From Isotricha intestinalis (taxonomy: Eukaryota; Ciliophora; Litostomatea; Vestibuliferida; Isotrichidae): 13,584 bases of DNA. Both the position numbers and the translations under genes were made by a program. The notes beneath the pieces were generated by a model, which ran no database searches, was not told the DNA's origin, and saw only the letters and a program-made list of their open reading frames with translations. The stretch's first letter is position 1, and each line of letters opens with the position of its first letter. Shown here one piece after another: positions 1 through 8,850 of the stretch. The stretch is taken from positions 1 to 13,584 of the forward strand of contig JAJJLU010004402.1 of NCBI GenBank assembly GCA_023807065.1. The letters are read 5' to 3'.

Positions 1-2
1 GA

Positions 3-1260
3 GTACAAAAATTTTCAGGTGATATTAGTATTAATTATTTATTTAGTTTTAATTTAAAAGAACTTGAATGGAATATTGAAGAAATAAATCAAATTTATCA
101 TAATGATAATTTAAGTTTATCTTATCTTTCTAATACTTATGATGTTTCTTGTGTTAAAATAAATGAAAATAAAGTTTTATTAATTGGAGGAAAATTCTTT
201 GATGATGTATTTTATTCTAATACATCAATAAATTTACATAAGAATAATATTGTTGAGAGTACTGAAATAGTTGAATTTAATATTGAACCTAATATTTCTT
301 TTAATTTTTCAAAAATTGAAAATGAAATTAAATTTGGCTTTTTTTCTTGTTGTTTATATAAAAACATTATTTATATTCATAATAATGGAAAGTTATATTC
401 AATATGATTTTGAAAAAGAAGAAATTTCAATGTTAAAACCTAGAATTTTTGAACCTGAATCAATTTCAAATTCTAATATGTTTATTTATAATAATTATTT
501 ATATTTAATTGGAAGATTTAAATGTTATGAAGATTGTTATTTTTTTAAAACTTCTTTAGAAAAAATTAATATTAAATGGAATAATGATAATTTAATTTCT
601 TATGAAAATTTATTAAATTTTAAAGATTGTAGTGATATGATTTGTTCTTTTAATAATGAAGATAAAACTAAAGAATTATATTTAAATAGGAAAATATTAT
701 TTAATTTTTCTCTTGCTTTAAAAAATTTAATTATAAATTTCACTCAAAATTCAAATGTTTATATTTTTAATGATATTAATTTTGTTACAATGTTTAATAT
801 ACTTAAATTTATTTATTCTAATTTTAATGAAGAAATATCTAAAATTGATATTGAAATATTAAAAGAAATATTTTTTGTATTATTAAGATATAGAGCAAAA
901 AGTCTTTTAAATATTATAGTTTCTCATTTGAAATTATCAAATGAAAAAGTTGTTCAATTTTATGAATTAGCACAAAAATATAATTTTCAAGATTTAATGC
1001 AGAAATGTAAAAAATATATTTCTGATAATTTAAATAATGGAGTTATTATGAATGAAGGAATTGAATTAAAGAAAATTTTCTATCAAAATTATTTTTGCCA
1101 ACATAAATTATATATACAATGTAATATTGCTGGAATTGAAGTAAAAAATGTAGGTCAAGTAACTTTAACTAATGAAAAAGTAAATGAAATAAAAGAATTA
1201 AGTCAAGGAGGAAAATTATACTATTGTTTAAATTGTAAAAAAGTGTTTTCAAAAATTTAA
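3..1260 (+). CDS. Kelch-repeat / BTB domain protein, 5' end missing, one frameshift
   Basis: The gene enters from the left edge in the frame starting at base 3 and ends in TAA. The N-terminal half has degenerate kelch blades: a FSGDI strand followed by LFSFNLKELEWN, then VLLIGGKFF, then IIYIHNNGKLYS, then YLYLIGRFK. The C-terminal half looks like a BTB/POZ and BACK-like helical region (CSDMICSF, later FVTMFNILKFIYSNF and FYELAQKYNFQDLMQKCKKYI). Kelch before BTB is a common protist order. Such proteins usually act as substrate adaptors of cullin-3 ubiquitin ligases; that role is inferred. The last ~55 residues add a Cys/His set (CQH, QC, then CLNC), perhaps a small zinc site. The frame changes near 399-404; dropping one A at 401-402 gives LYSYDFEKEE and joins the two halves. 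About 418 residues are visible. Trp is encoded by TGG. It converges with the next gene. Confidence 0.72.
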
Positions 1261-1597
1261 AATCAAATAATTTTGAATTATTATTTAAAACATAATAAAT
1301 CCTTGTTAGGGCTTTTTAAAAATATTGAATTAATTTTAAAAAGAAATGTTGAATAATTAAATATTAAAAATAAATAAAAAAATAAAAAAAAAGAATTTCA
1401 CAATATTAATATAATGAAGTTTTCAGTTGATATTTTCATATAAAAATTGTATTTATAGTATATAAATAAATGAATCATAGGAAAAACATTTTTTATAAAA
1501 CTTTGAAAATGAAATTATTAATTTCTTCATTCAATAATTAAAATAATAATATATAAATAACAGTAAAAAATTATTAAATATAAAACAAATAGAATTA
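1261..1597. other. Convergent intergenic spacer
   Basis: This 337-bp, almost pure A/T spacer lies between two genes whose 3' ends face each other. I see no open frame with protein-like composition, no RNA gene and no clear repeat. It presumably holds the polyadenylation sites of both neighbours; many AATAAA-like strings occur, but they are uninformative at this base composition. Confidence 0.5.
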
Positions 1598-3943
1598 TTA
1601 ATCATCATCATCATCAAAATCATTTTCTTCATCATCATTCTTTTTATCATCGATTTCTTCTTTATATTGCCATTTTCTAATTAAAATTTTAAGTATTTTT
1701 TTAAAAGGTAATTCAATAAAAACATAAAGTAAAATTGAAAAAATGAAAATTAAAAATCCACAAATTAAAGAATAAAGAATAATATTAAAAGCAGAAAAAA
1801 TTATCATTGTCTCACTTGTAAAAATAACAAATAAAATAATAATATTAATTGTTAAAATAAAACTAAAATAAAATCTATTCAACATTAACCAAAAATTATA
1901 GCTAAAGAAGTCATTAATTAAATTTACTCCTTTAATATAAAATATAACAGCAATTAAATGAACAATAATAACAATAATTTCATTATCAAAGATTAAAAAT
2001 TTATTTAAAAATTTACTATTAATTAAATCATCCAAATCTTTTTTGAATAAATTAACAAGAAAAATTGAACCAGAAATTAATAAAGCAGTTATCATTGAAA
2101 CAAAAATTAAAATAGTAGTTGAAAAATTACTACAAGATTTAAAAAAATTAACAATTTTACAAGGTAATATTAAATATGGTTTATTTTTAATTTCATTTGA
2201 TTCATTTAAATTTGAAACTACAATTCCCTTTTGAATAGTAAAATTAACTGAACCAAAAAGCATTCCAATTAAAAAATAAGATAAATTAAAAATAGGATTT
2301 GTCATTAATTTTCCATAATCAAAAAAATAATAATAAATAGTAGGATAAAAATCATCTAAACGTAAACAATAAATAATTTTAAATACATAAATAATTAAGA
2401 TTAATATTATTGAAAAAATATCATTTCTAAATTTAAATTTAGAACAAGCAAAAATAATTAAAGATCCAAATAAAAAAAAAATAATTTCATTATTAACAAT
2501 CCATAAATAATCAAAAATATTTTCTTCATTTCTTGAAATTCTATCAAAAGAAAAAGAAGGAATTAAAAAAAAAGATAAATAAAACTTCCAATTATTAATC
2601 TTAGGTCTATCACAAAAATATTTTTCAAAAAAAAACCAAAGAGGATTATCTAAAAATTTAAATAAAGTAAAAAATGAAAATTTACAAAATAAAATAGTAA
2701 AAATAAGCATAATATATTTATGACTTTGATATAAAATAAAAGGAATTAATTTCATATGATTATCACTTTTATCATCAAAATAACACATTAATTTATAATT
2801 TAAACAATAACCAGAACAAGAAAATAAAATTCCAGGAGAGTATTTTATTCCTATCATAATAATAGGATAAATTGTACTTTTAAATAAATGTGAAAAAAAA
2901 GAATCTCCAAACAACCTTACTGGAGAATTAATTAATGCAAAAAATGTAAATCCTAATATTATATGAAACATTGCTATTCCTCTTATTCCTTTTATATATG
3001 TTAAACCACTAAAATTATTTATTTTAGTATATGTTAATTTAAAATTTACTAATTCATATAAATTTTCTTTCCAATTAAAACATTCTTCTATTTCTTTATT
3101 AGAAAAATTTTTTATTTTTTTTTCATCTTTTTTTTCTGAAAGTGAAAATATTTTATATGAAAATAATACAAATATAATATATAAGAAGATAATGATTAAA
3201 GGAATTAAATTTAGTATATCTTTTAATTCATAAGATGATGAATCTTTAGTTAATAATAATCCATCAATATTATCACTACTTTTTAAATTTAAAACATTAT
3301 TTAAACCTAAAACAGTAGAATAGACAAGATGTGATAAATCTTTTTCACTACAAACATCATTTTTTGGAAGACAAAAACCTAAAAAATAATTTTGATGGTC
3401 AAAAAAAGCAGAATTTTTACTAACGAAACCTGATTTATCAAAGATAGCAATAAAATATTCTGTTAAATCATATGGCTTTGCAAATTTATAAATTTTTTGA
3501 AAACATTGATCATATAATCCTAAATCATTTTTTTTTTTTGATGAATCTTCTAATAATTTTAAAATATAATAATTTGAAATTGAAGAATTTTCTTCTCCTG
3601 TGTAATTTACAAATGTTGAATTAAAAAACTCTAAACAATTTTTATTTATATTATTTAATTCATAATAATCGTATTCTTTATCATAATTTTTTAATAAATT
3701 ATGAAAATTTTTTCTTATTATATCAAAGAAAATATCCATTGGACTTGATTTATTTCTTATTTCACTTTCTGAACTTTGAAGAATAACATCTGTTACATTA
3801 TTATTTAAACCATAATTTAATTGTAAATATAATTTTAGAGATAAATCTATTTCTTTTGCTTTAATTTTTGAAAATAATGATATGATGAAAAATATAAAAA
3901 AGAAATATAATTTTTTGAAAGAATAAAAATTTAAATTAGACAT
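1598..3943 (-). CDS. NRF-6-type (nose resistant to fluoxetine) membrane acyltransferase 3 family protein
   Basis: An intact 781-residue frame. I place the start at the ATG at 3943 because the two codons before it (TTG CTT) are not a eukaryotic start. It has a hydrophobic signal peptide/anchor at about 8-30, then a lumenal NRF domain with paired Cys (NCLEFFNSTF, GLYDQCFQKI, GFCLPKNDVC). A first membrane segment lies near 245-265. A long multi-pass acyl_transf_3 region follows, from YIKGIRGIAMF (about 317) through FSCSGYCLNY, DYLWIVNNEIIFF and NLSYFLIGMLFG. The tail is very acidic (DDDEEND type). The family is thought to transfer acyl groups to lipids or other acceptors in membranes; the substrate cannot be told. 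The usual His of the first block (ILGHT-like) is Phe here at about 332, and the Arg expected before the YLIG block is missing, so activity is doubtful. All six Trp are TGG and no frame break is seen. It shares a 134-bp divergent spacer with the Rab gene. Confidence 0.8.
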   Translation of the reverse strand: MSNLNFYSFKKLYFFFIFFIISLFSKIKAKEIDLSLKLYLQLNYGLNNNVTDVILQSSESEIRNKSSPMDIFFDIIRKNFHNLLKNYDKEYDYYELNNINKNCLEFFNSTFVNYTGEENSSISNYYILKLLEDSSKKKNDLGLYDQCFQKIYKFAKPYDLTEYFIAIFDKSGFVSKNSAFFDHQNYFLGFCLPKNDVCSEKDLSHLVYSTVLGLNNVLNLKSSDNIDGLLLTKDSSSYELKDILNLIPLIIIFLYIIFVLFSYKIFSLSEKKDEKKIKNFSNKEIEECFNWKENLYELVNFKLTYTKINNFSGLTYIKGIRGIAMFHIILGFTFFALINSPVRLFGDSFFSHLFKSTIYPIIMIGIKYSPGILFSCSGYCLNYKLMCYFDDKSDNHMKLIPFILYQSHKYIMLIFTILFCKFSFFTLFKFLDNPLWFFFEKYFCDRPKINNWKFYLSFFLIPSFSFDRISRNEENIFDYLWIVNNEIIFFLFGSLIIFACSKFKFRNDIFSIILILIIYVFKIIYCLRLDDFYPTIYYYFFDYGKLMTNPIFNLSYFLIGMLFGSVNFTIQKGIVVSNLNESNEIKNKPYLILPCKIVNFFKSCSNFSTTILIFVSMITALLISGSIFLVNLFKKDLDDLINSKFLNKFLIFDNEIIVIIVHLIAVIFYIKGVNLINDFFSYNFWLMLNRFYFSFILTINIIILFVIFTSETMIIFSAFNIILYSLICGFLIFIFSILLYVFIELPFKKILKILIRKWQYKEEIDDKKNDDEENDFDDDDD

Positions 3944-4077
3944 AAGCAATTAAATAAAAAAATAAAAATAAAAATAATAAAAATAAAGATTTTTAATCTC
4001 AAAAAAAAAAAAATAAATTTATCTCTTCAAAGAAAAAAAATAAAAAAACAATTTTCAAATATAAAAATACAAATAAA
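3944..4077. promoter_or_regulatory. Divergent promoter spacer (acyltransferase / Rab)
   Basis: This 134-bp interval separates two start codons pointing away from each other, so it must carry the 5' untranslated regions and the core promoters of both genes. It is strongly A-rich on the + strand, including a run of 13 A near 4000-4012. No individual element can be named with confidence because TATA-like strings are everywhere. Confidence 0.4.
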
Positions 4078-4806
4078 ATGAAAAAACAAATATATCATTC
4101 ATTTACTCTTTCTAATCCAAATTTAAAAGATATTTCATTAAACAATACTTCACCATCAACAATAACAAATCAGAATATAACTCAACCAATAAAGTCTAAT
4201 TATACAACATTAAGTTTTAAATTAGTTTTAATAGGAGATATAAATGTAGGAAAAACATCAATTTTATCAAGATATTTTACTAATTCATTTGATGAAAATA
4301 TTAAATGTTCAGTTGGAGTTGATTATAAAGTAAAAAATATTAATTTTAATAAAAACTTAAAAATTGATTTATGCATTTGGGATACTTGTGGTCAAGAAAG
4401 ATTTAGAAATTTAACTAAACAATATTATAGAGATTCTCATGCTATTCTTTTAATTTTTTCTCTATCTGAAATTAAGTCTTTTAATAATTTATCTTTTTGG
4501 TTAGAAGAATTAAAAAATAATATGAATGATGAAAATTGTTTTATTTATTTAATTGGAAATAAATATGATGAAAAAAATATTGATAGTAATGTTATTCAAG
4601 AGTTTTTAAATCAAAATAATTTTATTAAAGGTTATTTTGAAGTTTCTGCTAAAAATGGATTAAATATTGATTATGCTTTTAATAATATTAGTAAAGAATT
4701 AGTAGATTTGTATTATGAAGATAAAAGTTTTGTTAAAAATAAAAATTATATTAATAGAGAAAGTAATATCATTTCTTTTAAAAAAGAAAAGAAAAAATGT
4801 TGTTAA
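4078..4806 (+). CDS. Rab-family small GTPase
   Basis: An intact 242-residue GTPase with about 45 extra Ser/Thr/Asn-rich residues before the G domain. Visible motifs are the P-loop GDINVGKTS (53-61), switch I with SVGVDYKVK (78-86, Ser in place of the usual Thr), WDTCGQERF (101-109), the guanine-specificity NKYD (161-164), SAK (190-192) and a C-terminal Cys-Cys after a basic stretch. The CC end is the typical digeranylgeranyl site of Rabs. Rab proteins switch between GTP and GDP forms on membranes and direct vesicle traffic; the SVGVDY and QERFR segments favour Rab over Ras, Rho or Arf, but the subfamily is unclear. The catalytic Gln (106) is kept. Cys104 replaces the nearly invariant Ala of DTAGQ. 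It starts after an A-rich divergent spacer and ends 26 bp from the convergent SHIPPO gene. Confidence 0.93.
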   Translation: MKKQIYHSFTLSNPNLKDISLNNTSPSTITNQNITQPIKSNYTTLSFKLVLIGDINVGKTSILSRYFTNSFDENIKCSVGVDYKVKNINFNKNLKIDLCIWDTCGQERFRNLTKQYYRDSHAILLIFSLSEIKSFNNLSFWLEELKNNMNDENCFIYLIGNKYDEKNIDSNVIQEFLNQNNFIKGYFEVSAKNGLNIDYAFNNISKELVDLYYEDKSFVKNKNYINRESNIISFKKEKKKCC

Positions 4807-4832
4807 AAATAAGCTTAGTAATTATTATAATA

Positions 4833-5695
4833 TTATTTTTTTGATAAAATTTCTTTAGGCTCATAATAAGAAGGTCCTGGAATATGATTATTTTTAAAAT
4901 AAATACCTTTTTTACTTTGGCTTCTGAAAATTGAAACTATTTCTTTTTGAGGTAAATATTCAATTTTTCCTTTTTTATGATTAATATGATTCTTATTCTT
5001 ATGAAAAAAAATTTTTAGTCATTTTTCTTTATTTGGTTTCCCACTATAGTTTTAAATTTATTTACACAACTTGGTTCTTTTTTAGAAATTGAAAATGTAT
5101 TAGAATACTATTACTATTAAAATGATTATTTATTATTATTTAATAAATGATTACTATTATTATTATTTAATAAATGATTACTATTACTATTATTATTAAT
5201 AAGATTATTATTATTTAACAATTGATTATTACTTTTATTATTAATAATGGAATTATTATTAATAATATTATCAATATTATCAATATCATTAATAATATTA
5301 ATATCATTATTATTATTACTTTTATTATTACTTTTATTATTTTTAATTGTTTTAAAATTATTATTATTAGTTATATTATTACTAAAATCATAAGGGATTG
5401 CTTCATATTCAATAGTAGAAATATTATTATTTTATTTAGTTTGATGTATTGAACTTATACTTAATAAATTATTTCTAAATCTATTAGGAATAAATGGAAT
5501 TTGAGATTTAAATGCTTTTGTTTACATCATTTCACACTCCTGACATATTGTAGAATATTTATCTCTATCAATTTCATCTAATTTTGCTTCAATAATATTT
5601 GAATTTTTTAATGTTAAACTATTTTTTCTTAAATGAATTTTTTTTCCATTTTTTGTAATATATAATATTCTATTTGGATTTTTTAAATTTTCCAT
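4833..5695 (-). CDS. Sperm-tail PG-rich (SHIPPO/ODF3-like) repeat protein, reading frame disrupted
   Basis: The reverse frame from ATG 5695 begins MENLKNPNRILYITKNGKK and continues past two in-frame TAA codons (5522-5524 and 5432-5434) with unchanged frame and protein-like text on both sides (ECEMM, then TKAFKSQIPFIPNRF). A long Asn/Ser/Ile region follows, then SISKKEPSCVNKFKTIVG. One missing base in the GTGGG at about 5040 leads to GKPNKEK, an in-frame TGA at 5019-5021 in a Trp-like context (EKxLKIFFHKNK), and a C-terminus ending IPGPSYYEPKEILSKK and TAA. The GPxxYxP motif plus the FKSQ / FRSQSKKGIYF elements are characteristic of SHIPPO repeats, which occur in proteins lining or decorating ciliary and flagellar microtubules. 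With one base restored it is about 287 residues. Two further compensating indels are likely in the poly-Asn part. It is convergent with Rab. Confidence 0.6.
5105..5345. repeat. ATT/TTA simple-sequence tract encoding poly-Asn, with a 27-bp direct repeat
   Basis: This tract of TTA/ATT triplets encodes Asn runs broken by Ser, Ile, Leu and Lys on the reverse strand. Within it a 27-bp unit (core taataaatgattactatta) occurs twice in tandem, at about 5141 and 5168, encoding the peptide unit NNNNSNHLL. It is a coding microsatellite/minisatellite inside the SHIPPO gene and is prone to length change and to assembly error. Confidence 0.75.
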
Positions 5696-5917
5696 TCTCT
5701 TTGATGTAAAAAATAAATTGAGAATTTATATTAAATTATTTTCTATTAATTGTATTTTTTTTAAATTAATTAATTAATATTTTTATAAAACCAATATATA
5801 AATTATTCTTATCTATTAATAATACAAAATATTATTTTTATTTAAAACAATATAAATCACTTTTTTTATTACCAAACACTCTTTTTTAAATAATATATTA
5901 ACAAATTAATATATATC
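5696..5917. other. Spacer between two same-strand genes
   Basis: This 222-bp A/T spacer lies upstream of the SHIPPO start and downstream of the next minus-strand gene. It must hold the 3' end of one and the promoter of the other. It includes an AATTAATTAATTAA-like stretch near 5764-5777. No open frame or RNA gene is seen. Confidence 0.4.
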
Positions 5918-8193
5918 CTATATAATAAATTCAAATTTATTAAAAAGTTTTTTCTTTTTCTTTTTTCCTTCATTATCAATTATTTCACTTATACAATCAT
6001 TATTTGAATTTTCTATTTTATTATCATTATTTTTTGAAGCTTTAATTTTAGAATCAGTTAAATTTTTTTTAATTAATATTTCTTCTTTCTTATTATTAGA
6101 TTTATTGTTATTTGGTGAATTATGCATTAAATCTTTTACTAATTTTTGTATTTCATCTCTATTTTTTTGATGTTTTTTATGAAAATTTTCAAATAATTCT
6201 TCAATATTATCATCTTCAACTAATTTAACTGATTTTATAGAATTATTTTTGATAAAAGTTTTTAAAGTATTATTCCTTTTTTTTTTACTAGGTGAAAGAG
6301 AATTTAAATTTTCATCTTTTAGAATTTCTTCTATTAATATTTTAACTACTGTTTTATTACTTTTTGATTTTGTTAGTGATTCCAATTTATGATGACAAAT
6401 TGTTGTATGACAACGACACTTTGGTCTTTCATCTTTATTTTCATTTTGATTTTCTAATTTAAATCAAATACTTTTTTCTTTATTTTTATCTTTATCTTTT
6501 TCATTTTTATTATGTTTAATATCTTTTTGATGATTAACTAATGATTTATTACTTATTTTTTTTATAATTTTTTTATTTTTTGAATTTGATAATATTGATA
6601 TACTTAAATTAACATTTTTATTAGGAGTATGATTTTGAGAATTATGAATAGTATTATTATTTATATTTATTTCATTTCTATGTTTTGATGGACTTTTAAA
6701 TTTAAATGAATTATCATTTTTATGATGTTCATTTCTATCTGTTTTTGAAGGAGTTTTAAATTTAAAACTATTATCATTTATATTATTTTCATTTTTATCT
6801 TTTTTTGAAGGACTTTTAATTATAGAATTATCTTTATTTATAGGAATTAATGATGTTTTATTTTTTGTTTGATTCAAAGATTTTAAATTTAAATTCCAAT
6901 TTTTATTTTCATTATGTAAATAAGACTTTTTTTTTCTTCACTTTTTTCCATTATTTTAGGCTTAATATCATTTTTAGTTATATTTAAATCATTAATATTA
7001 TTACATTTATGTATGAGTTTATTACTAGTTTTATTTAATAAATTATCTATTATATGAGTACTAGTTTCATTTACTAAAGAATATTCATTATCTTGATTTT
7101 TATGGAATTTAGAATGTGAGGTTTTAAAAAGTTTTAAATCAAATAAATTTTTATCATCATTTTTTGAGTTAATTTCAGGTAAAAAATTATGAATTTTTTT
7201 TCTTATTAATTGAAATATTATTTTTATTTTCATTTTGTTTTATTAATTTTATTTTTTTTGATATTTTATTTGAATTAGTTTTTGCAAAATGATTAATAGT
7301 TTTTTCTTTAGAATTACTTTTTTCAATTTTTGGAAGTTGAAATATTTGTTTTTCTTTTTGTAATAAATCAAAAGAATTATTTAATAAATTAGAATCATTA
7401 CTTTCAACTTGTTCAAAATTATTATTTTGAATTTTAATATATGAAAAATTAAAAATCTTATCTAATTCATTAATAAATTCATCATAATTAATATAATTTT
7501 GTATACTCTCAAATTGTTTATTAAAATCTTTAATTTTTCTAATTTCTAATTCAATAAAATTATTTACATTTATTTGGCAATTATTTTGAGCAATAATATA
7601 TTTATAATCATCAATTAAAGTTTGAATTTCCTCATTTATTTTTTTAAAATCTTTTTCTGTGAATATATAACCTTGTTTATTTTCTTCAAATAATTTAATT
7701 AATTTATCATAATTTTTATTTTTAAAAAATCATAAAATATTATCAATTTTTAAAATTGAATTTCTTAAAGTTTTTAAAATTATTATTAATTTATCAAATA
7801 TCTCATGTATTTTTTCTTTAAAATTAAATAAATATTTTATTTTTTTTAAAATTCATTTGAATTTTTATAAATTTATTTTTTAATTCTTAAAAATATTTAT
7901 CATTATGATTATTTGTATCAACTATAGATTCATTAGATAATATATTATTACTTTTATTGCTTATATTCTTTTTTTCTAAATGAATTGTAATATTTTTTCA
8001 TTATCTTTCAATAATTGATTACAAATTTTTTATCATTAAAGTTATTTAAATTATTATCCTTAAAAAATAATTGTAATCCTTTATCTTCATAATGAAATAT
8101 TTTTGAAGCAATTTCTTTTATATAATTTATTGTAAAATCTTTTGGAATATCAAATTGATAATTTTTTCCTTCATATATTAAATTTAAATTCAT
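5918..8193 (-). CDS. Ubiquitin-like-domain, coiled-coil, Lys/Asn-rich protein; multiple frame breaks
   Basis: The start at ATG 8193 opens a beta-grasp domain: MNLNLIYEGKNYQFDI, a helix TINYIKEIASKIF, strand LQLFFKDNNL, and after two one-base repairs (near 8013 and at the T6 run 7993-7998) the closing strand ITIHLEKK. About 75 residues is the normal size of a ubiquitin-like fold. An open stretch without ATG runs from about 7860 to 7195 (helical, e.g. DYKYIIAQNNCQINVNNFIELEI). Lys/Asn/Ser-rich sequence with a PSK repeat follows, then PKCRCHTTICHHKLESL and a basic tail ending FNKFEFII and TAG. Indels are inferred at 7840-7847, 7194-7201 and 6927-6935. In-frame TGA at 7730-7732 (DNILxFFKNKN) and 6464-6466 (EKSIxFKLEN) sit in frame on both sides; an in-frame TAA is at 7887-7889. 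I do not recognise the full architecture; two adjoining genes are possible. About 758 codons in total. Confidence 0.5.
6687..6830. repeat. 60-bp in-frame tandem repeat (about 2.4 copies)
   Basis: The block reads on the minus strand as units of the form PSKxDRNExxxNDNSFKFKx. Matching points (the gaaggactttt-like core) lie at about 6687, 6747 and 6807, giving a 60-bp period of 20 residues; the copy at the left end lacks one residue. The units are diverged rather than identical, so this is an old coding repeat within the ubiquitin-like-domain gene. The repeated S/T-P-S-K motif resembles a proline-directed phosphorylation site, which is inference. Confidence 0.75.
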
Positions 8194-8466
8194 TATATTT
8201 TATAATATAAAATTAATTTAATTCTTATTTTAGAATGAAAAAATATTAAAAAACAATTAAATAGTATTTAATTATTATCAAAAAATAAAAAAAGTTAATT
8301 TTTATATTATAAAAGATAATAATTTAAAATTAACAAACATAAAAATTATAAAGAAAAAATATATTCAGCAAAAAAAATAAAAACAAAAAAATAAATAAAA
8401 AATAATAATTTCAAAAATTTAAATTTCATATATAATTTAAAATAAAAATATTTGTTATAAATTAAT
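8194..8466. promoter_or_regulatory. Divergent promoter spacer
   Basis: This 273-bp, nearly pure A/T region separates the start codons of the ubiquitin-like-domain gene (-) and the small coiled-coil gene (+). It must contain both promoters and leaders. No specific element stands out above the base composition. Confidence 0.35.
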
Positions 8467-8696
8467 ATGGCTGATCTAGAAGAATTTTTTAAAGAACAAA
8501 TAAAATATATGAAGAAAGATTGAAAAAATTAGAAGAACTTGATAAAAAGAAAGATGTTGAAATTTCCTTATTGAAAGCAGCAATTGAGCATATGAAAGCA
8601 GAAATTGAAAAATTAAAAGCACAACTTGAGAAAAATAAATTAATCGGACCTGCACCAAAAACAGGAACAAAGAGACCTACAACAGGAAAAAAATAA
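8467..8696 (+). CDS. Small coiled-coil protein with basic Thr/Gly/Lys tail, one frameshift
   Basis: The ATG at 8467 opens MADLEEFFKEQ, then the frame moves. Adding one A to the AAA at about 8497-8499 (CAAATAAAA) gives QNKIYEERLKKLEELD and an open frame to TAA at 8694-8696, 76 residues in total. Residues from about 12 to 58 form an uninterrupted heptad-like coiled coil rich in Leu, Ile, Lys and Glu. The end is GPAPKTGTKRPTTGKK, a basic segment of the kind seen in microtubule-binding tails (inference). I do not recognise the family. The gene is too short and broken to show as one long ORF, but its G+C is visibly higher than the flanks and its codons include GAG, CTT and GCT, as expected of a well-expressed gene. 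It is convergent with the kinase gene. Confidence 0.6.
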
Positions 8697-8850
8697 ATAT
8701 AATGATATTTATTAAATATTATATTTTTATTAAAGTTTTTAAAAAATAGTTTTTTTGAATTAAAATTTTATTTAAATTTGATTTTTTAATTTATAATGAT
8801 TAGATAATGTTAAAATTATTTAAATATTTATATATTTGAAAAAACATTTT
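8697..8850. other. Convergent intergenic spacer
   Basis: This 154-bp A/T-rich spacer lies between the 3' ends of the small coiled-coil gene and the kinase gene. No coding or RNA signal is seen; it presumably holds both transcript ends. Confidence 0.4.

Noticed and set aside
5108..5128. A run reading as TAA, TAG, TAA, TAG in the SHIPPO frame, which would be four Gln if both codons were sense.
   Set aside because: Two compensating one-base indels give the same Asn/Ser pattern as the adjacent 27-bp repeats (NNHFNSNS), so no stop codons need to be read through here. I did not count it as evidence for recoding.
5105..5345. CRISPR-like or satellite array in the TTA/ATT repeats.
   Set aside because: The repeats are triplet-based, in frame and encode Asn runs; there are no spaced identical repeats with unique spacers.
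8008..8013. TGA ending the ubiquitin-like ORF as a further UGA = Trp site.
   Set aside because: Adding one T gives VINYLKDNEKN and the expected final beta-strand, whereas Trp read-through leads into unlike sequence that soon stops. A frame break is the better explanation.
8490..8505. Euplotes-type programmed shift at AAATAA in the small coiled-coil gene.
   Set aside because: The shift is equally explained by one missing A, similar breaks elsewhere lack an AAATAA/AAATAG motif, and other genes use UAA as a plain terminator.
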